Position numbers and translations under genes: made by a program. A DNA stretch of 64,000 bases from Mytilisepta virgata. Taxonomy: Eukaryota; Mollusca; Bivalvia; Mytilida; Mytilidae. The number at the start of each line of letters is the position of its first letter. Positions within the stretch are counted from its first letter, which is position 1. The stretch covers positions 43,280,841 to 43,344,840 of the forward strand of contig CM051513.1 in assembly GCA_028015205.1 (NCBI GenBank). Direction: 5' to 3'. Shown here in pieces: positions 35,444 to 48,215 of the stretch. A model generated the notes under the pieces. That model did not search any database. It was not told the origin of the DNA and saw only the letters and a program-made list of their open reading frames with translations.

Positions 35444-36085
35444 TTAAAACACTTTACTCTTGGCATTTGACAGTGCAATTTCTGTAGATAGGTTCAATTC
35501 TTCTTTTATTTGCAACTGAACCTTTGCTAGTTCTTTCTTATTTTGTAATGATTCCTTCAGGTGTTCCAATTCAGCTATACATTGTTCTTCAGCTAGCTTT
35601 TTGGACGAAATTCTGCTCACATTAGAAGAAGGTCTCCCACTTCGTGAAGAATGTTGTGAGCTCGCACGACTGCTTGTACGACTCTTATCCCGTTTATTTC
35701 TAGCTGCGAAATACTCTTCAATAGACTTCTTGAAAAAGTCTAAGAATGTATCACTTTCCTCAAACAAATTAACATACGTCTCCTTTTCATCTTCCTGTAT
35801 TCTTGCCATGAAATTCTGATGACGTTCCAAATATTGTTCATACTTGTCCATATACAGATAATACTTGGCTTTTATTATTTCACACGAAGATTTATTTTCT
35901 ATAAATATGATGACTTTCTCTGACACCTTTTCTAGTCCCTTATAAATAACACTTAATTTCACAGCCTCATATTCTATGCCCATTACTGTGAACTGTCTTT
36001 TCCTGACATAATCTTCTCTTTCCACATCATCTTGTAATTTGTCCAGCACTGGGTCTGCGTCGGGTGTGTCTTTTTTAACTTCCAT
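35444..36085 (-). CDS. Array unit k (type E): open gag-like frame, 213 codons
   Basis: Its encoded protein is identical to that of unit e, 7130 bp away, and the frame is fully open. The 14 bp shortening of the period comes from the spacer downstream (loss of CACACGTATCAATG-like sequence near 35394), not from the frame. The two identical open copies reflect recent duplication, not necessarily selection. Confidence 0.5.
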   Translation of the reverse strand: MEVKKDTPDADPVLDKLQDDVEREDYVRKRQFTVMGIEYEAVKLSVIYKGLEKVSEKVIIFIENKSSCEIIKAKYYLYMDKYEQYLERHQNFMARIQEDEKETYVNLFEESDTFLDFFKKSIEEYFAARNKRDKSRTSSRASSQHSSRSGRPSSNVSRISSKKLAEEQCIAELEHLKESLQNKKELAKVQLQIKEELNLSTEIALSNAKSKVF

Positions 36086-36573
36086 ATCTTTATAAGTCGA
36101 TACGTCAATAAATGTGGGTAGCTGGCCCAGGATATACCATCGATAAGATACAAATATCAGTCCATATGTTCTTTATTTGGTTCATACACATGAAAGGATT
36201 GACTGTAAAAAATACAAATGAACTGACATAAATATTTGAGAAAGAAAATAGTTTCGACATTTTCATTAACCATGTTAACATATATTTGCAAATAAAAGCA
36301 AACACAAATGCATATCCTATGATCTTTACACAATGTGTGTTACGGTAAGTAATATTTCAAACAATGTGATGTATTTTTGTGTGTAAAAATATTGTCATGA
36401 TAATTGTAAATCACAATGCAGTAACCAACAGGTAAGTATTTATAAATGTTTAAAATGTCTGAAATTAATTCAAACTACAGTTTTAGTGTCAAAAATTACA
36501 TAAGAATATCAATGCACAAGTATCAATGAAGCAATATCATGGTTTCATACATGTTGCACAAAGGTGTGTTAAT

Positions 36574-37226
36574 ACTTTTCAAGCACTTTATTCTTGGCCT
36601 TTGACACTGCAATTTCTGTAGATAGGTTCAATTCGTTCTCTTTTTTTTTGGCAACGGAACCTTTGCTAGTTCTTTCTTCTTGTGTAATGATTCTTTCAGG
36701 TGTTTCAATTCAGCTATACCTTGTTCTTCAGCAAGCCTTTTGAACGAAATTCTGCTCACATTAGAAGAATGTCTCCTACTTCCACTTCGTGAAGAATGAT
36801 GTGACCTCGCACGACTGCTGGTACGACTCTTATCCTTTAAATTTCTAGCTGCGAAATTCCCTTCAATAGACTTCCTGAAAAAGTCCAAGAATATATCTTT
36901 CCTCAAACAAATTAACATTTCTCCTCTTCATCTTCCGGTATTCTTGCCATGAAATTCTGATGACGTTCCAAATATTGTTCATACTTGTCCATAAACAGAT
37001 AATACTTGGCTTTTATTATTTCACACGAAGATTTATTTTCTATCAATATGATGACTTTCTCTGACAGTTTTTCTAGGCCATTATAAATAACATTTAATTT
37101 CGCAGCCTCATATTCCATGCCCCTTACTGTGAACTGTCTTTTCCTGGCATAATCTTCTCTTTCAACAGCATCTTGTAATTTGCCCTGCATTGGATCTGCG
37201 TCGCATGTGTCTTTTTTAACATCCAT
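36574..37226 (-). pseudogene. Array unit l (type B)
   Basis: Counterpart of unit f, with one replacement (SIEGNF for SIEENF). Same frameshifts. Confidence 0.75.
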
Positions 37227-37640
37227 ATCTTTATAAGTCGATACGTCAATAAATGTGGGTAGCTGGCCCAGGATATACCATCGAGAAGATACAGATATCA
37301 GTCCATATGTTCTTTATATGGTTCATGCACATGAAAGGATTGACTGTAAACAATACAAATGAAATGACATAAATATTTGAGAAAGAAAATAGTTTCAACA
37401 TTTTCATTAACCATGTTAACATATATTTCCAAATAAAACCAAACATAAATGCAAATTCTATGATCTTTATACAATGTGTGTTACGGTAAGTAATGTTTCA
37501 AACAATGTGATGTATTTTTGTATGTAAAAAATATTGTCATGATAATTGTAAATAACAATGCAGGAACCAACAGTTAGGTATTTATAATTGTGTATAAATG
37601 ATCAAAATGTCTGAAATTAATTCAAATTACAGTTTTAGTG

Positions 37641-38368
37641 TCACAAATTACATACGAATATCAATGAAGCAATATCATGGTTTCCTACATGTTGCACGAA
37701 GGTGTATTCATACTTTTCAAGCCCATTACTCTTGAAATTTGACACTGCAATTTCTGTAGATAGGTTCAATTCTTCCTCTTTTATTTGCAACTGAATCTCT
37801 GCTAGTTCTTTCTTCTTTTGTAATGATTCTTTCAGGTGTTTCAATTCAGCTATAGCTTGTTCTTCAGCAAGCCTTTTGGACGAAATTCTGCTCACATTAG
37901 AAGTATGTCTCCTACTTCCACTTCGTGAAGAATGATGTGAGCTCGCACGACTGCTAGTACGACTCCTATCCTGTTTATTTCTAGCTGCGAAACTCTTCAA
38001 TAGACTTCTTGAAAAAGTCCAAAAATGTATCGCTTTCTCAAACAAATTAACATACGTCTCCTTTTTCATCTTCCGGTATTCTTGCCATGAAATTCTGATG
38101 ACGTTCCAAATATTGTTCATACTTGTCGATATACAGATAATACTTGGCTTTTATTATTTCATATGCAGATTTATTTTGTATCAATATGATGACTTTCTCT
38201 GACAGTTTTTCTAGTCCATTATAAATATCACTTAATTTCACAGCCTCATATTCCATGCCCCTTACTATGAACTGTCTTTTCCTGGAATAATCTACTCTTT
38301 CCACAGCATCTTGTAATTTGTCCAGCACTGGTTCTGCGTCGGATGTCTTTTTTAACATCCATATCTTT
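37641..38368 (-). pseudogene. Array unit m (type C)
   Basis: Same structure as units c and i, with FKSNGLEKYE at the tail. It follows unit l directly, whereas the equivalent position after unit f holds type A. The higher-order repeat order changes here. Confidence 0.75.
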
Positions 38369-38424
38369 ATAAGTCGATACGTCAATAAATGTGGGTAGCT
38401 GGCCCAGGATATATATCTTCCGGT

Positions 38425-38712
38425 TTTCTTGCATGAAATTCTGATGACGTTTCAAATGTTGTTCATACTTCTCCATATACAGAGAATACTTCGCTTATAT
38501 TATTTCGTATAAAGATTTATTTTCTATCAATATGATGACTTTCTCTGACAGTTTTTCTAGTCCATTATAAATATCACTTAATTTCGCAGCCTCATATTCC
38601 ATGCTCCTTACTGTGAACTAACTTTTCCTGGCATAATCTTCTCTTTCCACAGCATCTTGTAATTTCTCCAGCACTGGTTCTGCGTCGGTTGTGTCTTTTT
38701 TTAACATCCATA
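38425..38712 (-). pseudogene. Array half unit P3
   Basis: Same truncated N-half as P2, nearly identical. Confidence 0.7.
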
Positions 38713-39208
38713 TCTTTATAAGTCGATACGTCAATAAATGTTGTTAGCTGGCCCAGGATATACCATCGATGAGATACAGATATCAGTCCATATGTTCTTT
38801 ATTTGGTTCAGACACATGAAAGGATTGACTGTACAAAATACAAATGAACTGACATAAATATTTGAGAAAGAAATAGTTTCAACATTTTCATTAACTATGT
38901 TTACATATATTTGCAAATAAAACCAAACATAAATGCATATTCTATGATCTTTACACAATGTGTATTACGGTAAGTAATGTTTCAAACAATGTGATGTATT
39001 TTTGTGTGTAAAAATATTGTCATGATCAATGTAAATTACAATGCAGTAACCAACAGGTAAGTATTTATAATTGTGTATAAATGATCAAAATGTCTGAAAT
39101 TAATTCAAATTACAGTTTTAGTGTCACAAATTACATAAGAATATCAATTCACAAGTATCAATGAAGCAATATCATGGTTTCCTACATGTTGCACTAAGGT
39201 GCGTTCAT

Positions 39209-39860
39209 ACTTTTCCAGCACTTGACTTTTGGCATTGACACTGCAATTTATGCAGATAAGTTTAATTCTTCCCCTCTCATTTGCAACTGAACCTTTGCTA
39301 GTTCTTTTTTCTTATGTAATGATTCTCTTAGGTGTTCCAATTCAGCTATAACTTGTTCTTCAGCAAGCCTTTTGGACGAAATTCTGCTCACATTAGAAGA
39401 ATGTCTCCTACTTCCACTTCGTGAAGAATGATGTGACCTCGCACGACTGCTGGTACGACTCTTACCCTTTAAATTTCTAGCTGCAAAATTCTCTTCAATA
39501 CACTTCTTGAAAAAGTCCAAGAATGTATCTTTTTCCTCAAACAAATTAACATTTCTCCTCTTCATCTTCCGGTATTTTTGCCATGAAAATCTGATGACGT
39601 TCCAAATATTGTTCATACTTGTCCATAAAGAGATAATACTTGGCTTTTATTATTTCACACAAAGATTTATTTTCTATGAATATGATGACTTTCTCTGACA
39701 GTTTTTCTAGGCCATTATAAATAACACTTAATTTCGCAGCCTCATATTCCATGCCCCTTACTGTGAACTGTCTTTTCCTGGCATAATCTTCTCTTTGAAC
39801 AGCATCTTGTAATTTGCCCTGCACTGGTTCTGCGTCGGGTGTGTCTCTTTTAACATCCAT
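39209..39860 (-). pseudogene. Array unit n (type D variant)
   Basis: Start MDVKRDTPDAEP, with KKCIEENF and IFIENKSLCE replacements and the EEEKC break. These replacements recur exactly in unit p, 2286 bp away. Confidence 0.75.
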
Positions 39861-40368
39861 ATCTTTGTAAGTCGATACATCAATAAATGTGGGTAGCTGG
39901 CCCAGGATATATCATCGATAAGATACAAATATCAGTCCATATGTTCTTTATTTGGTTCATACACATGAAAGGATTGACTGTAAAAAATACAAATGAACTG
40001 ACATAAATATTTGAGAACGAAAATAGTTTCAGCATTTTCATTAACCATGTTAAGATATATTTGCAAATAAAAGCAAACACAAATGCATATCCTATGATCT
40101 TTACACAATGTGTGTTACGGTAAGTAATGTTTCAAACAATGTGATGTATTTTTGTGTGAAAAAATATTATCATGATAATTGTAAATAACAATGCAGTAAC
40201 CAACAGGTAAGTATTTATAATTGCGTATCAATGTTTAAAATGTCCGAAATTAATTCAAAATACAATTTAAGTGTCAAACATTACATAAGAATATCAATGC
40301 ACACGTATCAATGCAGCAATATTATGGTTTCATATATGTTGCACGAAGGTGTGTTCATACATTTAAAA

Positions 40369-41003
40369 CACTTTACTCTTGGCATTTGACAGTGCAATTT
40401 CTGTAGATAGGTTCAATTCTTCTTTTATTTGCAACTGAACCTTTGCTAGTTCTTTCTTATTTTGTAATGATTCTTTCAGGTGTTCCAATTCAGCTATACA
40501 TTGTTCTTCAGCTAGCTTTTTGGACGAAATTCTGCTCACATTAGAAGAAGGTCTCCCACTTCGTGAAGAATGTTGTGAGCTCGCACGACTGCTGGTACGA
40601 CTCTATCCCGTTTATTTCTAGCTGCGAAATACTCTTCAATAGACTTCTTGAAAAAGTCTAAGAATGTATCGCTTTCCTCAAACAAATTAACATACGTCTC
40701 CTTTTCATCTTCCGGTATTCTTGCCATGAAATTCTGATGACGTTCCAAATATTGTTCATACTTGTCCATATACAGATAATACTTGGCTTTTATTATTTCA
40801 CACGAAGATTTATTTTCTATAAATATGATGACTTTCTCTGACACCTTTTCTAGTCCCTTATAAATAACACTTAATTTCACAGCCTCATATTCTATGCCCA
40901 TTACTGTAAACTGTCTTTTCCTGGCATAATCTTCTCTTTCCACATCATCTTGTAATTTGTCCAGCACTGGGTCTGCGGCGGGTGTGTCTTTTTTAACCTC
41001 CAT
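40369..41003 (-). pseudogene. Array unit o (type E, frameshifted)
   Basis: Open from 41003 to 40536 as MEVKKDTPAADPVLDK. One base is missing in the Lys/Ser codons after NKRD, so the Ser/Arg stretch is read as RVVPAVVRAHN. The same loss occurs in units q and t. Confidence 0.75.
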
Positions 41004-41491
41004 ATCTTTATAAGTCGATACGTCAATAAATGTGGGTAGCTGACCCAGGATATACCATCGATAAGATACAAATATCAGTCCATATGTTCTTTATTTGGTT
41101 CATACACATGAAAGGATTGACTGTAAAAAATACAAATGAACTGACATAAATATTTGAGAAAGAAAATAGTTTCGACATTTTCATTAACCATGTTAACATA
41201 TATTTGCAAATAAAAGCAAACACAAATGCATATCCTATGATCTTTACACAATGTGTGTTACGGTAAGTAATATTTCAAACAATGTGATGTATTTTTGTGT
41301 GTAAAAATATTGTCATGATAATTGTAAATCACAATGCAGTAACCAACAGGTGAGTATTTATAAATGTTTAAAATGTCTGCAATTAATTCAAACTACAGTT
41401 TTAGTGTCAAAAATTACATAAGAATATCAATGCACAAGTATCAATGAAGCAATATCATGGTTTCATACATGTTGCACAAAGGTGTGTTAAT

Positions 41492-42146
41492 ACTTTTCAA
41501 GCACTTTATTCTTGGCCTTTGACACTGCAATTTCTGTAGATAGGTTCAATTCGTTCTCTTTTTTTTTGGCAACGGAACCTTTGCTAGTTCTTTCTTCTTG
41601 TGTAATGATTCTTTCAGGTGTTTCAATTCAGCTATACCTTGTTCTTCAGCAAGCCTTTTGAACGAAATTCTGCTCACATTAGAAGAATGTCTCCTACTTC
41701 CACTTCGTGAAGAATGATGTGACCTCGCACGACTGCTGGTACGACTCTTACCCTTTAAATTTCTAGCTGCAAAATTCTCTTCAATACACTTCTTGAAAAA
41801 GTCCAAGAATGTATCTTTTTCCTCAAACAAATTAACATTTCTCCTCTTCATCTTCCGGTATTTTTGCCATGAAAATCTGATGACGTTCCAAATATTGTTC
41901 ATACTTGTCCATAAAGAGATAATACTTGGCTTTTATTATTTCACACAAAGATTTATTTTCTATGAATATGATGACTTTCTCTGACAGTTTTTCTAGGCCA
42001 TTATAAATAACACTTAATTTCGCAGCCTCATATTCCATGCCCCTTACTGTGAACTGTCTTTTCCTGGCATAATCTTCTCTTTGAACAGCATCTTGTAATT
42101 TGCCCTGCACTGGTTCTGCGTCGGGTGTGTCTCTTTTAACATCCAT
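41492..42146 (-). pseudogene. Array unit p (D/B hybrid)
   Basis: The N-half and Ser/Arg stretch match unit n (type D, including KKCIEENF and LKGKSRTSS). The tail switches to type B (SFKRLAEEQGIAELKHL, KVPLPKKKRTN). The switch lies in the shared Ser/Arg region near 41690, consistent with crossover or conversion between units. Confidence 0.75.
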
Positions 42147-42654
42147 ATCTTTGTAAGTCGATACATCAATAAATGTGGGTAGCTGGCCCAGGATATATCA
42201 TCGATAAGATACAAATATCAGTCCATATGTTCTTTATTTGGTTCATACACATGAAAGGATTGACTGTAAAAAATACAAATGAACTGACATAAATATTTGA
42301 GAACGAAAATAGTTTCAGCATTTTCATTAACCATGTTAAGATATATTTGCAAATAAAAGCAAACACAAATGCATATCCTATGATCTTTACACAATGTGTG
42401 TTACGGTAAGTAATGTTTCAAACAATGTGATGTATTTTTGTGTGAAAAAATATTATCATGATAATTGTAAATAACAATGCAGTAACCAACAGGTAAGTAT
42501 TTATAATTGCGTATCAATGTTTAAAATGTCCGAAATTAATTCAAAATACAATTTAAGTGTCAAACATTACATAAGAATATCAATGCACACGTATCAATGC
42601 AGCAATATTATGGTTTCATATATGTTGCACGAAGGTGTGTTCATACATTTAAAA

Positions 42655-43289
42655 CACTTTACTCTTGGCATTTGACAGTGCAATTTCTGTAGATAGGTTC
42701 AATTCTTCTTTTATTTGCAACTGAACCTTTGCTAGTTCTTTCTTATTTTGTAATGATTCTTTCAGGTGTTCCAATTCAGCTATACATTGTTCTTCAGCTA
42801 GCTTTTTGGACGAAATTCTGCTAACATTAGAAGAAGGTCTCCCACTTCGTGAAGAATGTTGTGAGCTCGCACGACTGCTGGTACGACTCTATCCCGTTTA
42901 TTTCTAGCTGCGAAATACTCTTCAATAGACTTCTTGAAAAAGTCTAAGAATGTATCGCTTTCCTCAAACAAATTAACATACGTCTCCTTTTCATCTTCCG
43001 GTATTCTTGCCATGAAATTCTGATGACGTTCCAAATATTGTTCATACTTGTCCATATACAGATAATACTTGGCTTTTATTATTTCACACGAAGATTTATT
43101 TTCTATAAATATGATGACTTTCTCTGACACCTTTTCTAGTCCCTTATAAATAACACTTAATTTCACAGCCTCATATTCTATGCCCATTACTGTAAACTGT
43201 CTTTTCCTGGCATAATCTTCTCTTTCCACATCATCTTGTAATTTGTCCAGCACTGGGTCTGCGGCGGGTGTGTCTTTTTTAACCTCCAT
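42655..43289 (-). pseudogene. Array unit q (type E, frameshifted)
   Basis: Copy of unit o 2286 bp away, with the same missing base. A TGCTAACATT variant in place of TGCTCACATT extends the wrong frame to LAEFRPKS. Confidence 0.75.
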
Positions 43290-43777
43290 ATCTTTATAAG
43301 TCGATACGTCAATAAATGTGGGTAGCTGGCCCAGGATATACCATCGATAAGATACAAATATCAGTCCATATGTTCTTTATTTGGTTCATACACATGAAAG
43401 GATTGACTGTAAAAAATACAAATGAACTGACATAAATATTTGAGAAAGAAAATAGTTTCGACATTTTCATTAACCATGTTAACATATATTTGCAAATAAA
43501 AGCAAACACAAATGCATATCCTATGATCTTTACACAATGTGTGTTACGGTAAGTAATATTTCAAACAATGTGATGTATTTTTGTGTGTAAAAATATTGTC
43601 ATGATAATTGTAAATCACAATGCAGTAACCAACAGGTGAGTATTTATAAATGTTTAAAATGTCTGCAATTAATTCAAACTACAGTTTTAGTGTCAAAAAT
43701 TACATAAGAATATCAATGCACAAGTATCAATGAAGCAATATCATGGTTTCATGCATGTTGCACAAAGGTGTGTTAAT

Positions 43778-44435
43778 ACTTTTCAAGCACTTTATTCTTG
43801 GCCTTTGACACTGCAATTTCTGTAGATAGGTTCAATTCGTTCTCTTTTTTTTTTTGGCAACGGAACCTTTGCTAGTTCTTTCTTCTTGTGTAATGATTCT
43901 TTCAGGTGTTTCAATTCAGCTATACCTTGTTCTTCAGCAAGCCTTTTGAACGAAATTCTGCTCACATTAGAAGAATGTCTCCTACTTCCACTTCGTGAAG
44001 AATGATGAGACCTCGCACGACTGCTGGTACGACTCTTATCCTTTAAATTTCTAGCTGCGAAATTCTCTTCAATAGACTTCTTGAAAAAGTCAAAGAATAT
44101 ATCTTTCCTCAAACAAATTAACATTTCTCCTCTTCATCTTCCGGTATTCTTGCCATGAAATTCTGATGACGTTCCAAATATTGTTCATACTTGTCCATAA
44201 ACAGATAATACTTGGCTTTTATTATTTCACACGAAGATTTATTTTCTATCAATATGATGACTTTCTCTGACAGTTTTTCTAGTCCATTATAAATATCACT
44301 TAATTTCGCAGCCTCATATTCCATGCTCCTTACTGTGAACTAACTTTTCCTGGCATAATCTTCTCTTTCCACAGCATCTTGTAATTTCTCCAGCACTGGT
44401 TCTGCGTCGGTTGTGTCTTTTTTTAACATCCATAT
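43778..44435 (-). pseudogene. Array unit r (P-type N-half with B-type tail)
   Basis: The N-half carries the stop of the P half units (GTGAACTAAC context at ~44341), so only codons after MEYEAAKL are open (44324-44118). The tail is type B. This shows that P half units derive from a full-length unit of this kind. Confidence 0.7.
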
Positions 44436-44930
44436 CTTTATAAGTCGATACGTCAATAAATGTTGTTAGCTGGCCCAGGATATACAATCGATGAGATACA
44501 GATATCAGTCCATATGTTCTTTATTTGGTTCAGACACATGAAAGGATTGACTGTACAAAATACAAATGAACTGACATAAATATTTGAGAAAGAAATAATT
44601 TCAACATTTTCATTAACTATGTTTACATATATTTGCAAATAAAACCAAACATAAATGCATATTCTATGATCTTTACACAATGTGTATTACGGTAAGTAAT
44701 GTTTCAAACAAGGTGATGTATTTTTGTGTGTAAAAATATTGTCATGATCAATGTAAATTACAATGCAGTAACCAACAGGTAAGTATTTATAATTGTGTAT
44801 AAATGATCAAAATGTCTGAAATTAATTCAAATTACAGTTTTAGTGTCACAAATTACATAAGAATATCAATTCACAAGTATCAATGAAGCAATATCATGGT
44901 TTCCTACATGTTGCACTAAGGTGCGTTCAT

Positions 44931-45582
44931 ACTTTTCCAGCACTTGACTTTTGGCATTGACACTGCAATTTATGCAGATAAGTTTAATTCTTCCCCTCTC
45001 ATTTGCAACTGAACCTTTGCTAGTTCTTTTTTCTTATGTAATGATTCTCTTAGGTGTTCCAATTCAGCTATAACTTGTTCTTCAGCAAGCCTTTTGGACG
45101 AAATTCTGCTCACATTAGAAGAATGTCTCCTACTTCCACTTCGTGAAGAATGATGTGACCTCGCACGACTGCTGGTACGACTTTTACCCTTTAAATTTTT
45201 AGCTGCAAAATTCTCTTCAATAGACTTCTTGAAAAAGTCCAAGAATGTATCTTTTTCCTCAAACAAATTAACATTTCTCCTCTTCATCTTCCGGTATTCT
45301 TGCCATGAAAATCTGATGACGTTCCAAATATTGTTCATACTTGTCCATAAACAGATAATACTTGGCTTTTATTATTTCACACGAAGATTTATTTTCTATC
45401 AATATGATGACTTTCTCTGACAGTTTTTCTAGGCCATTATAAATAACACTTAATTTCGCAGCCTCATATTCCATGCCCCTTACTGTGAACTGTCTTTTCC
45501 TGGCATAATCTTCTCTTTGAACAGCATCTTGTAATTTGCCCTGCACTGGTTCTGCGTCGGGTGTGTCTTTTTTAACATCCAT
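44931..45582 (-). pseudogene. Array unit s (type D)
   Basis: Type D with EEEKC break. NFAAKNLKGK replaces NFAARNLKGK. Confidence 0.75.
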
Positions 45583-46089
45583 ATCTTTGTAAGTCGATAC
45601 ATCAATAAATGTGGGTAGCTGGCCCAGGATATATCATCGATAAGATACAAATATCAGTCCATATGTTCTTTATTTGGTTCATACACTTGAAAGGATTGAC
45701 TGTAAAAATACAAATGAACTGACATAAATATTTGAGAACGAAAATAGTTTCAGCATTTTCATTAACCATGTTAACATATATTTGCAAATAAAAGCAAACA
45801 TAAATGCATATCCTATGATCTTTACACAATGTGTGTTACGGTAAGTAATGTTTCAAACAATGTGATGTATTTTTGTGTGAAAAAATATTGTCATGATAAT
45901 TGTAAATAACAATGCAGTAACCAACAGGTAAGTATTTATAATTGCGTATCAATGTTTAAAATGTCCGAAATTAATTCAAAATACAATTTAAGTGTCAAAC
46001 ATTACATAAGAATATCAATGCACACGTATCAATGCAGCAATATTATGGTTTCATATATGTTGCACGAAGGTGTGTTCATACATTTAAAA

Positions 46090-46724
46090 CACTTTACTCT
46101 TGGCATTTGACAGTGCAATTTCTGTAGATAGGTTCAATTCTTCTTTTATTTGCAACTGAACCTTTGCTAGTTCTTTCTTATTTTGTAATGATTCTTTCAG
46201 GTGTTCCAATTCAGCTTTACATTGTTCTTCAGCTAGCTTTTTGGACGAAATTCTGCTCACATTAGAAGAAGGTCTCCCACTTCGTGAAGAATGTTGTGAG
46301 CTCGCACGACTGCTGGTACGACTCTATCCCGTTTATTTCTAGCTGCGAAATACTCTTCAATAGACTTCTTGGAAAAGTCTAAGAATGTATCGCTTTCCTC
46401 AAACAAATTAACATACGTCTCCTTTTCATCTTCCGGTATTCTTGCCATGAAATTCTGATGACGTTCCAAATATTGTTCATACTTGTCCATATACAGATAA
46501 TACTTGGCTTTTATTATTTCACACGAAGATTTATTTTCTATAAATATGATGACTTTCTCTGACACCTTTTCTAGTCCCTTATAAATAACACTTAATTTCA
46601 CAGCCTCATATTCTATGCTCATTACTGTAAACTGTCTTTTCCTGACATAATCTTCTCTTTCCACATCATCTTGTAATTTGTCCAGCACTGGGTCTGCGTC
46701 GGGTGTGTCTTTTTTAACCTCCAT
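46090..46724 (-). pseudogene. Array unit t (type E, frameshifted)
   Basis: Same missing base as o and q, but with the older EVKKDTPDADP start and TVMSIEYE and FLDFSKKS replacements, so it is not a simple copy of them. Confidence 0.75.
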
Positions 46725-47207
46725 ATCTTTATAAGTCGATACGTCAATAAATGTGGGTAGCTGGTCCAGGATATACCATCGATAAGATACAAATATCAGT
46801 CCATATGTTCTTTATTTGGTTCATACACATGAAAGGATTGACTGTAAAAAATACAAATGAACTGACATAAATATTTGAGAAAGAAAATAGTTTCGACATT
46901 TTCATTAACCATGTTAACATATATTTGCAAATAAAAGCAAACACAAATGCATATCCTATGATCTTTACACAATGTGTGTTACGGTAAGTAATATTTCAAA
47001 CAATGTGATGTATTTTTGTGTGTAAAAATATTGTCATGATAATTGTAAATCACAATGCAGTAACCAACAGGTAAGTATTTATAAATGTTTAAAATGTCTG
47101 CAATTAATTCAAACTACAGTTTTAGTGTCAAAAATTACATAAGAATATCAATGCACAAGTATCAATGAAGCAATATCATGGTTTCATACATGTTGCACAA
47201 AGGTGTG

Positions 47208-47870
47208 TTAATACTTTTCAAGCACTTTATTCTTGGCCTTTGACACTGCAATTTCTGTAGATAGGTTCAATTCGTTCTCTTTTTTTTTTGGCAACGGAAC
47301 CTTTGCTAGTTCTTTCTTCTTGTGTAATGATTCTTTCAGGTGTTTCAATTCAGCTATACCTTGTTCTTCAGCAAGCCTTTTGAACGAAATTCTGCTCACA
47401 TTAGAAGAATGTCTCCTACTTCCACTTCGTGAAGAATGATGAGACCTCGCACGACTGCTGGTACGACTCTTATCCTTTAAATTTCTAGCTGCGAAATTCT
47501 CTTCAATAGACTTCTTGAAAAAGTCAAAGAATATATCTTTCCTCAAACAAATTAACATTTCTCCTCTTCATCTTCCGGTATTCTTGCCATGAAATTCTGA
47601 TGACGTTCCAAATATTGTTCATACTTGTCGATATACAGATAATACTTGGCTTTTATTATTTCATATGCAGATTTATTTTGTATCAATATGATGACTTTCT
47701 CTGACAGTTTTTCTAGTCCATTATAAATATCACTTAATTTCACAGCCTCATATTCCATGCCCCTTACTATGAACTGTCTTTTCCTGGAATAATCTACTCT
47801 TTCCACAGCATCTTGTAATTTGTCCAGCACTGGTTCTGCGTCGGGTGTCTTTTTTAACATCCATATCTTT
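47208..47870 (-). pseudogene. Array unit u (C/B hybrid)
   Basis: The N-half is type C (SRKRQFIVRG, IQNKSAYEIIK, upstream ATG at 47887). The C-half is type B (LRKDIFFDFFKKS, SFKRLAEEQG) with an open tail, NELNLSTEIAVSKAKNKVLEKY. The switch lies near 47560-47600. Confidence 0.75.
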
Positions 47871-47928
47871 ATAAGTCGATACGTCAATAAATGTGGGTAG
47901 CTGGCCCAGGATATATATCTTCCGGTAT

Positions 47929-48215
47929 TCTTGCATGAAATTCTGATGACGTTTCAAATGTTGTTCATACTTCTCCATATACAGAGAATACTTCGCTTAT
48001 ATTATTTCGTATAAAGATTTATTTTCTATCAATATGATGACTTTCTCTGACAGTTTTTCTAGTCCATTATAAATATCACTTAATTTCGCAGCCTCATATT
48101 CCATGCTCCTTACTGTGAACTAACTTTTCCTGGCATAATCTTCTCTTTCCACAGCATCTTGTAATTTCTCCAGCACTGGTTCTGCGTCGGTTGTGTCTTT
48201 TTTTAACATCCATAT
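47929..48215 (-). pseudogene. Array half unit P4
   Basis: Same truncated N-half as P1-P3. It is the last half unit before the right edge. Confidence 0.7.

Noticed and set aside
27459..45420. 63-72 codon plus-strand frames inside array units (for example 27459-27650, 28471-28689)
   Set aside because: They are antisense shadows of the gag-like frame, repeated with it.
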